DNA from: WTKG01 sp963735005
GTDB lineage: Bacteria; Actinomycetota; Actinomycetes; Actinomycetales; Demequinaceae
Direction of reading: 5' to 3'
Length of the DNA stretch: 64,000 nt
NCBI GenBank assembly: GCA_963735005.1
Contig: CAVTJA010000006.1
Coordinates: 1 to 64,000 of the forward strand
Position numbers and translations under genes: made by a program. Position 1 is the stretch's first letter. Each line of letters begins with the position of its first letter. Shown here piece after piece: positions 42,260 through 51,067 of this stretch. The notes under the pieces were generated by a model. That model was not told the origin of the DNA. It saw only the letters and a list, made by a program, of their open reading frames with translations, and did not search any database.

Positions 42260-43273
42260 CTAGCCAAGCACCGCATTGAACAGATATCCCATGGCGATGA
42301 TCCCCGCCGCGACCACGCCCGCGAAGAGTGCGATGAGCGGCGTCTTGAGCACGCGCTTGAGCAGCACCATCTCGGGCAGGGACAGCGCGACCACGCTCAT
42401 CATGAAAGCCAGCAGCGTGCCCATCGGGATGCCCTGCGCGGACAGCGCCTCGACCAGCGGGATTGCACCCGCGGCGTTCGAGTACAGGGGCACTCCGAGC
42501 GCGACCGCGACCAGCACTCCCAGCGGGTTGTCGGCGCCCGCGTGGTCAGCGAAGAAGTTCTCGGGCACCCAGCCGTGGATCGCGGCGCCCAGCCCCACCC
42601 CGACCAGCAGGTACGGCCAGATCTTGCGCAGGATCTTGCCCACCTCCTCGACGCCCATCTGCACGCGCTGGGTGGCGGTGAGGCCAACGGTGAGGTCGAG
42701 CGCCTGCCCGCCGAGCGTGGTCTGGAAGACGAATTTCTCGACCCAGCGCTCGACCCGCATCCGCCCAAGGGCCCACCCGGCGCCGACGGCGATGGTCAGG
42801 CCCGCGGTCACGTATAGCAGTGCGATCTTCCAGCCAAAAAGGCCCCACAGCAGGCCCACGGCGACTTCGTTGACGAGCGGTGACGCGATCAGGAAGCTGA
42901 GCGTCACGCCGATCGGCACGCCCGCCGCAACGAATCCGATGAACGCCGGTACTGCGGAGCACGAGCAGAACGGGGTGATGACGCCCAGGCCTGCGGCCGC
43001 GACGTTGCCCACGCCCTCGCGGCGTCCGCCCAGCAACTTACGAGTTCGCTCGATCGACATGAACGACCGCAGCACGGTGACCACAAAGATGATCCCGGTG
43101 AGCAGCAGCGCGATCTTCACGACGTCGTAGACGAAGAAGCTCAGCACCTCGTTGGCGATCCAGCCGTGCGTGCGCTCGTTGAACCAGTAGGCGGCAACCC
43201 ACACCACACCGGCCGATGCTACGGCCGCGCCCACGCCCTGGGTGGTCTTGGGGAGGTGGTCGACGGCGGTCAT
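42260..43273 (-). CDS. Permease, ArsP/DUF318 family
   Basis: A 337-residue membrane protein with about eight to ten helices. It has the family motif TPFCSCSAVP near residues 98-107, the Cys pair thought to matter for trivalent organoarsenical transport in ArsP, and a mirrored second half with PLYSNAAGAIPLVEAL. The likely role is efflux of methylarsenite or a related compound, with the thioredoxin-like protein downstream. No ArsR gene is seen next to it. Confidence 0.87.
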   Translation of the reverse strand: MTAVDHLPKTTQGVGAAVASAGVVWVAAYWFNERTHGWIANEVLSFFVYDVVKIALLLTGIIFVVTVLRSFMSIERTRKLLGGRREGVGNVAAAGLGVITPFCSCSAVPAFIGFVAAGVPIGVTLSFLIASPLVNEVAVGLLWGLFGWKIALLYVTAGLTIAVGAGWALGRMRVERWVEKFVFQTTLGGQALDLTVGLTATQRVQMGVEEVGKILRKIWPYLLVGVGLGAAIHGWVPENFFADHAGADNPLGVLVAVALGVPLYSNAAGAIPLVEALSAQGIPMGTLLAFMMSVVALSLPEMVLLKRVLKTPLIALFAGVVAAGIIAMGYLFNAVLG

Positions 43274-43433
43274 GACTCACCTACCGACCACTCGGCCGGT
43301 CTGCGGGACCCCACACGTCGCCCATCTTTTGATGGTGCCACCCGGAAGGTGGGTGCGCCCGGGCCATTGGTCCCCGAGGGTTGCGGGGTTACCCTGGCGG
43401 CAAGAGTGCGTCGGCAACGAAAGGACCACCATC

Positions 43434-44699
43434 ATGTCCGTACACCTCCGCGCGAAGTTCGCTGCCGCCAGCTTCGTGGCCGCGCTCGCCCTGGCCGCCT
43501 GTGGCGCGAACACTGAGCCCGTCTCGACCAGCGACTCCCCCGCCGTTCCGGCGACCGAGGCAACGCCAGTCCCGACGGCCGATGCTCCCGCCGCGACCGC
43601 CGAGGCGCCTGCGGCGTCGGCGGCGCCCGTCCCGATCAAGAAGATCAAGATCAAGTTGCGCAAGTGGTCAAGCGGCTTCTCGAACCCGCTGTTGGTGACT
43701 TCGCGGCCCGGCGACGACCGCATCTACGTGGTCGAGCGGGGAGGCAAGGTCAAGTCGGTGCAAGCGGACGGCACCGGTGCGACCGTCGTGCTCAACATCT
43801 CCAGCAAGGTTGGCAGCGGCGGAGAGCGCGGCCTGCTCGGGCTCGCCTTCGACCCGGCGGACCCGTCGCGCATGTTTATCGACTATACGAACGTCAGCGG
43901 CAACACGGTGGTGGCCGAGTACTCGTTCCCGCTCGCGGACGAGGCCGCGGACCCGACGGCGGTGCAAGTGGTGCTCACGCAGAACCAGCCGTATTCGAAC
44001 CACAACGGTGGCATGATCGCGTTCGGGCCAGACGGATACCTGTACGTCGGCTTTGGCGACGGCGGTAGCGGCGGCGACCCGGGGAACCGCGCGCAGAACC
44101 CGAAGAACCTGCTCGGCTCGATCGTGCGCATCGACGTGAGCGGCGCGTCTGGCTACGAGATCCCGTCGGACAACCCGTTCGCGGACGGCGTCGACGGCGC
44201 GCCCGAGGTATGGGCGTACGGCCTGCGCAACCCGTGGCGGTTCAGCTTTGACGGCAACAACCTGTACATCGGGGACGTGGGCCAGTACAAGGTGGAAGAG
44301 ATCGACGTCGTCGACTCGACCACCGCCGCGGGCGACAACTTTGGCTGGCGGGTCATGGAAGGCAACACCTGCTATTCGACCGGCAAGAAGTGCAGCAGCA
44401 TCAAGCGCGGTTTCGTCCCGCCGGTGCACGTGTTCCGACAAAAATACGGCCGATGCGCGGTGACCGGCGGCTACGTGAGCCACGACGCCGCCAACCCGAA
44501 GCTCGAGGGCGTGTATATCTATGGCGACTACTGCAGCGGCAAGATCTACGGCATGCGTGTGGAGGACGGCGTGCGGGTTGACAAGCACCTGCTCAAGGAT
44601 TCGAGCGCGTACATCAGCGCGTTCGGGACCGACAACAACGGGCGCGTGTTCGTCGTGGACATAGCGCGCGGCCGCATCCTGTTGGTGGTCCAACGGTAG
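43434..44699 (+). CDS. PQQ-dependent sugar dehydrogenase (GSDH) lipoprotein
   Basis: A 421-residue exported lipoprotein with lipobox LALAAC, an Ala/Pro/Thr linker, and a six-bladed beta-propeller of the soluble glucose/sorbosone dehydrogenase family from about residue 75. Landmarks are GERGLLGLAFDP, NHNGGMIAFGPDGYLYVGFGDGG, and YGLRNPWRFSFD. Members oxidise aldoses using PQQ, often without a known physiological substrate. Two disulfide-likely Cys pairs are seen near the C-terminus. SD AAAGGA precedes the ATG. Confidence 0.88.
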   Translation: MSVHLRAKFAAASFVAALALAACGANTEPVSTSDSPAVPATEATPVPTADAPAATAEAPAASAAPVPIKKIKIKLRKWSSGFSNPLLVTSRPGDDRIYVVERGGKVKSVQADGTGATVVLNISSKVGSGGERGLLGLAFDPADPSRMFIDYTNVSGNTVVAEYSFPLADEAADPTAVQVVLTQNQPYSNHNGGMIAFGPDGYLYVGFGDGGSGGDPGNRAQNPKNLLGSIVRIDVSGASGYEIPSDNPFADGVDGAPEVWAYGLRNPWRFSFDGNNLYIGDVGQYKVEEIDVVDSTTAAGDNFGWRVMEGNTCYSTGKKCSSIKRGFVPPVHVFRQKYGRCAVTGGYVSHDAANPKLEGVYIYGDYCSGKIYGMRVEDGVRVDKHLLKDSSAYISAFGTDNNGRVFVVDIARGRILLVVQR

Positions 44700-44706
44700 C
44701 GGGCGG

Positions 44707-45036
44707 TCACCGCGGCGCGAGCAAGATGACCGCCGCGCCAACGAGGCTGATGATGGCGCCCGCCCAGTCCCACACGTCTGGCCGGAACCCGTCGAACGCC
44801 GCGCCCCACGCGATGGAGCCGGCGATGAAGACGCCGCCGTACGCGGCAAAAACGCGCGCGAAGTTGGCGTCTGGTTGGAGCGTGGCGATGAGCCCGTACG
44901 CTCCGAGCGCAATGGCACCAGCCGCGACCCAAGCCACGCCCGCGTGCTCGCGGATGCCTCTCCACATGAGCCAGGCCCCGCCTATCTCGGCGACTGCGGC
45001 CAAGAAGAACACTCCAGCGATACGAAGGGCAATCAT
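44707..45036 (-). CDS. YnfA/UPF0060 family membrane protein
   Basis: A 109-residue protein of four helices matching the UPF0060 (YnfA) family, with the blocks EIGGAWLMW, GRVFAAYGGV-type FARVFAAYGGVFI, and WDWAGAIISLVG. YnfA proteins belong to the small multidrug resistance fold and some export drugs or metals. Its MerR-type promoter (45043-45074) ends exactly 6 bases before the ATG, so it appears to be induced by the adjacent MerR regulator from a leaderless transcript. Confidence 0.9.
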   Translation of the reverse strand: MIALRIAGVFFLAAVAEIGGAWLMWRGIREHAGVAWVAAGAIALGAYGLIATLQPDANFARVFAAYGGVFIAGSIAWGAAFDGFRPDVWDWAGAIISLVGAAVILLAPR

Positions 45037-45042
45037 GGCGGC

Positions 45043-45074
45043 AGGCTAGACCCTGGCCCGTGGTCCAGGGTCAA
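45043..45074 (-). promoter_or_regulatory. MerR-type promoter of the ynfA-like gene
   Basis: On the minus strand TTGACC (45069-45074) and TAGCCT (45043-45048) are 20 bases apart, the over-long spacing that MerR-family activators correct. The spacer contains the dyad CTGGACCACGGGCCAGG. The same -35, spacing and dyad recur at 45482-45513 and 46109-46140. Confidence 0.75.
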
Positions 45075-45080
45075 GCGTCC

Positions 45081-45461
45081 TCAGCAGACGTCGTCTGCGG
45101 TTCCGCACGCGCCGACGCGGCAGCGGTCGAGTTGCGTGCCGACGGATGCGCGCAGGCGGGTGAGCTCGGCGATCTTGGCGTCCAGCCGGGCCGCGACCTG
45201 TTCGAGCGCCCCGTCAAGGTGGTGGCACTGCACGCCCGCTCCCCCGGCATCGTCCAGCACTCCGCCGATCTCATCGAGCGACAGGCCTAGCGACTGGAGA
45301 AGCTTGAGCCCGCCAATGCGTTCGATGGCGTCCTCGCCGTAGAAGCGGTAGCCGCTGGCTGTGCGGCCCTGGGGCGACACCAGACCGCGCCGCTCGTAGA
45401 AGCGCACTGCGTCGACGCTCACTCCCGCGCCGCGCGCGACGTCCCCGATCTTGAGGCTCAC
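45081..45461 (-). CDS. MerR-family heavy-metal-type regulator
   Basis: A 126-residue regulator. The winged HTH is at the start (KIGDVARGAGVSVDAVRFYERRGL), followed by the dimerisation helix. The sensor region has Cys in VQCHH (near 83) and a C-terminal CRVGACGTADDVC with three Cys, the layout of metal sensors of the CueR/ZntR/MerR group. The metal is not identified. It probably controls three promoters that share one operator (45043-45074, 45482-45513, 46109-46140). It starts at a GTG with GGAGCG upstream. Confidence 0.88.
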   Translation of the reverse strand: MSLKIGDVARGAGVSVDAVRFYERRGLVSPQGRTASGYRFYGEDAIERIGGLKLLQSLGLSLDEIGGVLDDAGGAGVQCHHLDGALEQVAARLDAKIAELTRLRASVGTQLDRCRVGACGTADDVC

Positions 45462-45481
45462 GATCCGCTCCCTCGCATCTC

Positions 45482-45513
45482 TTGACTCTGGTCCATGGTC
45501 CAGACCTTAGCGT
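45482..45513 (+). promoter_or_regulatory. MerR-type promoter of the gene at 45549
   Basis: TTGACT (45482-45487) and TAGCGT (45508-45513) are separated by 20 bases, with the near-perfect dyad CTGGTCCATGGTCCAG between them. It lies in the divergent region next to merR and should also allow MerR autoregulation. Confidence 0.78.
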
Positions 45514-45548
45514 GGCACCGGCATCAACGCCACACGAAAGGAACTGAC

Positions 45549-45899
45549 ATGGACATCCCGATCTACTGCGACCTCGAGGCGCTCTCGCACGACGAGCGCG
45601 TGCGCCTGCACCGCCTGACCGTCGAACTCCTGGCGCGGACGGTCTCCCTGCGCGGCGACGACACTGGCTACGACCTCGAGTTCGACGGCAACGGGCCGGA
45701 GTTCGCGGCCCAGCTGATGGACTTCCTCGAGATGGACTCGCGCTGCTGTCAGTTTGTCGAGCACACCATCACGCTGCCCGCTGGCCGGGGCAACATCCGC
45801 GCGTCGCTGCGCGGGGGGCCTGGCGCCGGCGCCGCCCTCAAGGATGGCATCGAGGGCAGCGTGCCCGCGGGCGTCCTTGATGCCGCGAACGTCGGCTAG
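45549..45899 (+). CDS. Cys-pair protein in the MerR regulon
   Basis: A 116-residue cytoplasmic protein. Its landmark is DSRCCQFVEHTITL, with vicinal Cys like the ERRCCPF motif of small proteins found in mercury and arsenic operons; an additional Cys lies in IYCDLEAL near the N-terminus. It may bind a thiophilic metal. A MerR-type promoter stands 36 bases upstream and a Shine-Dalgarno AAAGGAA precedes the ATG. The function is inferred from context. Confidence 0.8.
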   Translation: MDIPIYCDLEALSHDERVRLHRLTVELLARTVSLRGDDTGYDLEFDGNGPEFAAQLMDFLEMDSRCCQFVEHTITLPAGRGNIRASLRGGPGAGAALKDGIEGSVPAGVLDAANVG

Positions 45900-46060
45900 C
45901 AGCCGCAACCGCTGCCGCCGCAGTTGCCGTCCGCACTGCACGAGTCGTGCTCGGACGGAGCTACGGCTGCAGCGGCGCACGCGGCGACCGCGAGGCCTGC
46001 GGCGATGGCGCCCTTGCGCTTGATGGAAGTACTTGCGTCCGCGTCGATCGTGGATGTCAC
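45896..46060 (-). CDS. Small Cys-rich membrane-anchored protein, MerR regulon
   Basis: A 54-residue protein read from a GTG at 46060 with GAAGGG upstream. It has a short basic N-terminus, one hydrophobic helix (GAIAAGLAVAACAAAVA), and a Cys-rich tail (DSCSADGNCGGSGCGC) with four Cys that resembles a metal-binding site. It is convergent with the Cys-pair gene (stop codons overlap by 4 bases). A third MerR-type promoter lies upstream at 46109-46140, which is the main reason to believe this short gene. Confidence 0.65.
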   Translation of the reverse strand: MTSTIDADASTSIKRKGAIAAGLAVAACAAAAVAPSEHDSCSADGNCGGSGCGC

Positions 46061-46108
46061 GGGAATGCCCTTCGTCTGGATGCGGCCCCGTGTGGGCCGC
46101 CATCCCGG

Positions 46109-46140
46109 ACGCTATTGCCTGGACCTGGGACCAGGGTCAA
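46109..46140 (-). promoter_or_regulatory. MerR-type promoter of the small Cys-rich gene
   Basis: On the minus strand TTGACC (46135-46140) and TAGCGT (46109-46114) are separated by 20 bases, with CTGGTCCCAGGTCCAG in the spacer. It has the same -35, -10 and operator core as the promoters at 45043 and 45482 and reads towards the gene ending at 45896. Confidence 0.75.
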
Positions 46141-46243
46141 GCAGGTTCCGGCCGCCCCAGTTGGGGTCGCGAGCTCACCGCCGGCCACCGTGTCAATGGC
46201 ATAGGTCCCTTCGCCGCGCTCCCGGCGGGTGCACGATGGACGC

Positions 46244-48985
46244 ATGGCCGTCTTCATGAAGGACGCTGACGCGTCGATCCAGCTCATCGCCGACGTCGCT
46301 GCTGCGACGCGCGTTGACATCGAACGCGGCCTTGATGCCGCCGAGGCCGACGCGCGGCTCGCCGCCGATGGACCGAACGCGCTCGACGCCCGTCCGCCGG
46401 TGCCGCTGTGGCGCAGGCTGGCCGCGCAGTTCGCCGACCCACTTGTGTACCTGCTGATCGCCGCGTTTGGCATCACCGTCGCGGCGTGGCTCGTCGACGG
46501 CCGCGAGGGCGTCCCGTATGACTCCGTAGTGATCGCCGTGGTCGTCATCGCGAACGCGATCCTCGGCCTGGTGCAAGAACGCCGCTCGGAGTCCGCCGTC
46601 GCGGCTCTGCAACGCATGAGCGCAGCGTCCGCGTCGGTGCTGCGCGGCGGCCAGCAGGCGCGAGTGCCCGCCTCCGATGTGGTAGTCGGTGACGTGTTGT
46701 TGCTGGCCGAGGGCGACGCGGTCGCGGCCGACTCTCGCGTTCTTGACGCCGACTTGCGCGTGGCCGAGGCGTCGCTGACGGGCGAGAGCGCCCCCGTTCA
46801 GAAGTCGCCAGACGCGCTCCCATCCGCCGCGGAGCTGGGCGACCGCACATCCATGGTGTTCGCGGGCACCGCCGTAACGCGCGGGCGCGGCCGCGCCATC
46901 GTCACAGCGACCGGCATGGACACCGAGACTGGGCGCATCGCAAGACTGCTTGGCGACACGGAATCCGACCCCACTCCGCTGCAACGCGAGATCGCGGCGC
47001 TCAGCAAGTCGCTCGGCATCGCCGTCGTGGCCATCGCCGCCGTGGTGATCGGCACGGTGTGGCTCACGTCCGAGGTCACGACGTTTGCGCATGTGGTCAC
47101 GATCCTGCTGTTGGGGGTCGCGCTCGCCGTCGCCGCCGTGCCGGAGGGGCTGCCCGCGATCCTGTCGGTGGTGCTGGCGCTGGGCGTGCGCCGCATGGCG
47201 GACCATCAGGCGATCGTCCGCGACCTGTCCTCGGTAGAGACGCTTGGATCCGCCTCGGTGATCTGCACGGACAAGACCGGCACGCTCACGGTCAATCGGA
47301 TGACGCTCACCACCATCGTCACATCGTCGGGCACCGTGGAGATATCGGGCACCACCACAGCCGACCAGCTGACGGACGACGCGCGCGCCGTGATTGCGGG
47401 CGGCTCCCTGGCGAACGACGCGATCGTGTCTGACGACGCCCGGGCCATCGACGGCGACCCGACGGACGTGGCGTTCCACGTCGCCGAACGCGAATGCGGA
47501 CTCCGGATGCGCGCGGGCGACCGCCTCAGCCGTTCCAGCGCGGTGTCCTTCAGTTCGGAACGGGCGCGCATGTCTGTGGTCGCCGTAGCCCCCGACGGCA
47601 CGCGCACGCTTCACGTCAAGGGCGCGCCCGAGGTGGTGCTCGGACTGTGCACGGCGGTGCTCGTGAGCGGCTCACCGGTCGCATTGGACGACGACTCCCG
47701 TGACGCCGCCCGCGCGAACGTCGCGGAACTCGCGCGGCGCGGCATGCGCACCCTCGCGGTGGCGTATCGCGTGCTGGACGACGGCGAGTCGGGAGACGAA
47801 TCAGCCGAGCACGGCCTGACCTTCGCTGGTACAGCCGGGCTCGTGGATCCGCCGCGCCCGGAGGCGCAAGCTGCGGTGGCCGACGCGCAGCGCGCCGGGA
47901 TCCGCGTCGTCATGATCACCGGCGACCACCCAGCCACGGCGGTCGCGATCGCACGCGCGCTTGGCATTTCGGTGGCGGATCAGGACGCGCCCGAACGCGA
48001 CGGCGAGGCACTCACGGGCGCGCAAGTCGCGGCGATGAGCGACCAAGAACTACGCGAGGCCGTCGCCGACTGCGCGGTGTTCGCACGCGTCGCGCCCGAA
48101 CACAAGTTGCGCATCGTGGACGCACTGCAGGCGAACGGCGAGGTGGTGTCCATGACCGGCGACGGTGTAAACGACGCGCCTGCGCTACGCTCCGCAGACA
48201 TTGGCGTGGCCATGGGCAAGGGCGGAACGGAGGTCGCGCGCGAGGCCGCCAGCATGATTCTTGCGGACGACAATTTTGCGACCATCGTCACGGCAGTACG
48301 CGAGGGCCGCGGGATCCTTGACAACATCAAGCGCTTCCTGCGCTACCTGCTCGCCTCCAACCTTGGCGAGGTGCTCACGGTGTTCGTGGGCGTTGTGGCC
48401 GCATCCTGGTTGGGCCTGACCGGACACGGCGCCGCGGTGGCGGTGCCGCTGCTCGCGACCCAAATCTTGTGGATCAACCTGCTCACGGACTTGGGGCCGG
48501 CGCTCGCTATCGGGGCAGAGCCTTACGCGGACGACCTCATGGACCGCAAGCCGCGGCGGCTGACCGAGCGGCTCATCGACGCCCAGATGTGGCGCGGGGT
48601 GGTGTACACCGGCGTCGCGATGGCGGTAGTGACCCTGGGCACGCTCGACCTCATGTTGCCGGGCGGCCTGGTGGAGGGCTCCGAGTCGCTCGCCACCGCC
48701 CGCACTGCCGCGTTCACCGTGCTGGTGATCGCGCACCTCACCAACGCCTTCAGCGCGCGTTCCGAGACCACGAGCGTGCTGGTGGGGCTGGGCGCGAACC
48801 GGTGGCTGTGGGGCGCGGTGGCGCTGTCGGCGCTATTGCAGGTTGCAGTGGTGCACGTGCCGCTGCTCAACGAGGCGTTCTCGACGGCGCCGCTGACGCT
48901 CGCCCAGTGGGGGCTGTGCATCGGAATCGCGATGCTGGTGCCCCTGGCGATCGAGGCGCGCAAGTGGGTGCTGCGCAGGCGCTGA
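46244..48985 (+). CDS. Cation-transporting P-type ATPase (PacL/PMCA-like)
   Basis: A 913-residue P2-type ATPase. In order: actuator motif LTGES (178-182), the M4 motif VPEGLP, phosphorylation site DKTGT with Asp343, TGDGVNDAPAL (638-648), and C-terminal helices with ILWINLLTDLGPALAIG. M4 PEGLP and M6 NLLTD suit Ca2+ (or Mn2+) transport; Cys-Pro-type heavy-metal signatures (CPC) are absent, so it is not CopA/ZntA-like despite its position beside the MerR regulon. The ATG at 46244 has CACGAT 6 bases upstream; GTG 46229 is an alternative. Confidence 0.9.
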   Translation: MAVFMKDADASIQLIADVAAATRVDIERGLDAAEADARLAADGPNALDARPPVPLWRRLAAQFADPLVYLLIAAFGITVAAWLVDGREGVPYDSVVIAVVVIANAILGLVQERRSESAVAALQRMSAASASVLRGGQQARVPASDVVVGDVLLLAEGDAVAADSRVLDADLRVAEASLTGESAPVQKSPDALPSAAELGDRTSMVFAGTAVTRGRGRAIVTATGMDTETGRIARLLGDTESDPTPLQREIAALSKSLGIAVVAIAAVVIGTVWLTSEVTTFAHVVTILLLGVALAVAAVPEGLPAILSVVLALGVRRMADHQAIVRDLSSVETLGSASVICTDKTGTLTVNRMTLTTIVTSSGTVEISGTTTADQLTDDARAVIAGGSLANDAIVSDDARAIDGDPTDVAFHVAERECGLRMRAGDRLSRSSAVSFSSERARMSVVAVAPDGTRTLHVKGAPEVVLGLCTAVLVSGSPVALDDDSRDAARANVAELARRGMRTLAVAYRVLDDGESGDESAEHGLTFAGTAGLVDPPRPEAQAAVADAQRAGIRVVMITGDHPATAVAIARALGISVADQDAPERDGEALTGAQVAAMSDQELREAVADCAVFARVAPEHKLRIVDALQANGEVVSMTGDGVNDAPALRSADIGVAMGKGGTEVAREAASMILADDNFATIVTAVREGRGILDNIKRFLRYLLASNLGEVLTVFVGVVAASWLGLTGHGAAVAVPLLATQILWINLLTDLGPALAIGAEPYADDLMDRKPRRLTERLIDAQMWRGVVYTGVAMAVVTLGTLDLMLPGGLVEGSESLATARTAAFTVLVIAHLTNAFSARSETTSVLVGLGANRWLWGAVALSALLQVAVVHVPLLNEAFSTAPLTLAQWGLCIGIAMLVPLAIEARKWVLRRR

Positions 48986-49029
48986 CCTGGCGCTGCGAGT
49001 TGCCCCGCCCGCCCGATAGAGTCGTGGCC

Positions 49030-49365
49030 ATGAACGCCATGGAGACCATCACCTCGCGCGAGCCATCCACGTCCATCTATGCCGCCCTGGTGCGCAGCCT
49101 CCGAGAGGTTGGCGAGCACGACGTCGAAGTCAAGCAGACGTCGCTTCACCTCACCCGCGGCCGCGCGTTCGCTGGCGTACACCCGCGCACGACCGGCCTG
49201 CTGGTCAACGTCGTGCTGAACCGCGAGTTGGTGGGCGCTCGCGTCGCAAAGACCTCGCAGGTGTCGCGAAGCCGCTGGCACAACGAGGTGTTGCTGTCCG
49301 AGGCAGATCACGTGGACGCGGAGCTACAGGGGTGGCTCACCGAGGCGTACGACCTCGCCGGCTAG
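49030..49365 (+). CDS. DUF5655-like small protein
   Basis: A 111-residue protein: a helical N-terminus (SIYAALVRSLREVGEHDVEV), then KQTSLHLTRGRAFAGVHPRTTGLLVNVVLN and SEADHVDAELQGWLTEAY, the layout of DUF5655 domains often found beside nucleic-acid enzymes. The function is unknown. TAGAGT lies 7 bases before the ATG, so it is probably leaderless. It faces the MFS transporter gene. Confidence 0.75.
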   Translation: MNAMETITSREPSTSIYAALVRSLREVGEHDVEVKQTSLHLTRGRAFAGVHPRTTGLLVNVVLNRELVGARVAKTSQVSRSRWHNEVLLSEADHVDAELQGWLTEAYDLAG

Positions 49366-49366
49366 A

Positions 49367-50929
49367 TCAGCGCGACGAAGCCTCGCGGTGCGGCATGCCG
49401 ACGGCGGCGACCACCGCGGCCGCGACCGTGATGACCGCGCCGATCAGCATGGAGCGGGAGCTCGCGGTCATGTAGGCCGATTGGGCCGCGTCTCGCAGCG
49501 CGGCTCCCGCGAGGCCAAGCTGGTCGGCCACCTGCAGCGCCCCCGCGAGCGAACCCTGGGCAAGGTCCTGTTGCGCCTCTGGCAGGGCGCTCACAGGGTC
49601 CGCCATCATGCGCGTGTAGCCGGAGCTCACCAGGGATCCGAGCACGGCGATGCCCAGCGCGCCGCCAAGCTGGCGGGTGGTGTTGTTCATGGCGGAGCCC
49701 ATTCCCGAGCGGTTTCGCGGCACTGCGGACATCAGCATGCTCGTCGCTGGCGTCATGGTGAAGGCCATGCCAATAATCAGCACAATCATGGCGCCGGCGA
49801 CCTGCACGTAGCTCGGGTGGTGCGGCCACAGCGACATCAACACGAACCCGACCGCTACCAAGCCGAGCCCCGGCGCGACGGTCCACCGCGTGCCAATGCG
49901 GTCGACGACGCGCGGGATGTACGGCGCGAGCACCACCATCGGCAGCATGATCGGCACAAAGCCGAGCGCGCTTGTCACCGGCGACAACCCGAGCACCAGC
50001 TGGAACACCTGGCTGTTGCCAAAGAAGGCGTCGAGCATCGCGAAGAACGCGAGGGTGATGGCGAGAGCCGCGACGCCAAACGCCGGGTCCCGGAACAGCC
50101 GCATGTCGAGCAACGGGTGGCTTGATCGCATCTCCCACACGATGAACGCGGCGAGCGCTACCACGCCCACGCCCAGGGCGCCAAGCACAGCCGGGGCGGA
50201 GAACCCTTGGTCGGGCGCCTCCATCATCCCGTAGACGAGGCCCACCAGCGCGGTGGTCACGAGCACCCCGCCAAGCCAGTCGATGGGCGTGTGTTGGGCG
50301 TCGCTCGAGTTGGGAACGAGCAGGATGTTCCCCACCAGCGCGGCGACGCCAATGATGGCGCTGAGCACGAAGATCGAGTGCCACGAGAACTGCTCGAGCA
50401 GCAGCCCCGCGGCGATGCCGCCAAGGATGATGCCGGACCCGGCGACGGCGGCCCAGATGGCGATGGCGCGCGGCCGCTCGCGGCTGGGGAACACGACGTT
50501 CACGATCGACAGGGTGTTGGGCATCACGAAGGCGGCGCCCACCCCCATGACGGCTCGCGCGCCGATGACGTCGCCGGGCGAGGTCGCGAGGAACGCGGCA
50601 TAGATCGCGGCCAGCACGTACGCGGCGAGCCCAAATTGCATGCAGCGCGCGCGGCCAATGCGGTCGCCGATGGCGCTTGCGAGAATCAGCAGGGACGCGA
50701 AGACGACGGCGAACGCCTCCACGGTCCACGTGAGCTGCAACTGCGTCGCGTGAAGGTCGCGCGCGAGCGACGGCAGCGCGAGGTTGAGGCTCGAGTTGGC
50801 GAGGATCACGGCCACCAGCGAGGCCAGCAGCACGAACAGGATGGTCCACCGCCGGCGGAACACGGACTCGTCGATGCCCTCGGCCGCGGCATGCTCAACG
50901 GTAAAAACTTCACGGGTGCGACGCGGCAC
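49367..50929 (-). CDS. MFS drug transporter, DHA2 (14-helix) family
   Basis: A 520-residue, 14-helix proton antiporter of the DHA2 family. Motif A is GDRIGRARC between helices 2 and 3, and motif C is seen as GSGIILGGIAAG. Such pumps (QacA/EmrB type) export hydrophobic drugs. GTG 50929 after GGGAGGT is the best start; in-frame TTG 50941 overlaps the ribosome-binding site. A MarR gene lies divergently upstream, and a palindrome covers the shared promoter, so the MarR protein probably represses this pump. Confidence 0.9.
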   Translation of the reverse strand: MPRRTREVFTVEHAAAEGIDESVFRRRWTILFVLLASLVAVILANSSLNLALPSLARDLHATQLQLTWTVEAFAVVFASLLILASAIGDRIGRARCMQFGLAAYVLAAIYAAFLATSPGDVIGARAVMGVGAAFVMPNTLSIVNVVFPSRERPRAIAIWAAVAGSGIILGGIAAGLLLEQFSWHSIFVLSAIIGVAALVGNILLVPNSSDAQHTPIDWLGGVLVTTALVGLVYGMMEAPDQGFSAPAVLGALGVGVVALAAFIVWEMRSSHPLLDMRLFRDPAFGVAALAITLAFFAMLDAFFGNSQVFQLVLGLSPVTSALGFVPIMLPMVVLAPYIPRVVDRIGTRWTVAPGLGLVAVGFVLMSLWPHHPSYVQVAGAMIVLIIGMAFTMTPATSMLMSAVPRNRSGMGSAMNNTTRQLGGALGIAVLGSLVSSGYTRMMADPVSALPEAQQDLAQGSLAGALQVADQLGLAGAALRDAAQSAYMTASSRSMLIGAVITVAAAVVAAVGMPHREASSR

Positions 50930-50960
50930 GGGACCTCCCAAGGTGTTCGACGACTCTCGC

Positions 50961-50986
50961 TATAATACTTTGTGATTCACTAATCA
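50961..50986. promoter_or_regulatory. divergent promoter with MarR-type palindromic operator
   Basis: An AT-rich island between the MFS gene and marR. TATAAT at 50961-50966 faces marR and TATTAT on the minus strand faces the MFS gene. The palindrome TGATTCACTAATCA (50973-50986) lies next to both -10 boxes, as expected for MarR autoregulation and pump repression. Confidence 0.6.
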
Positions 50987-51067
50987 TCATTGTACGGGCG
51001 AATATTCCCTGCGATGATCGTTAACGTCAGCGGGGCCGGATTCCTTCCGCGCCGGAATGGAGCACAG

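Noticed and set aside
46244..48985. Heavy-metal exporter of the CopA/ZntA type as part of the MerR regulon
   Set aside because: No CPx motif in M4 (it is PEGLP) and no N-terminal metal-binding CxxC; its promoter does not match the MerR-type promoters.
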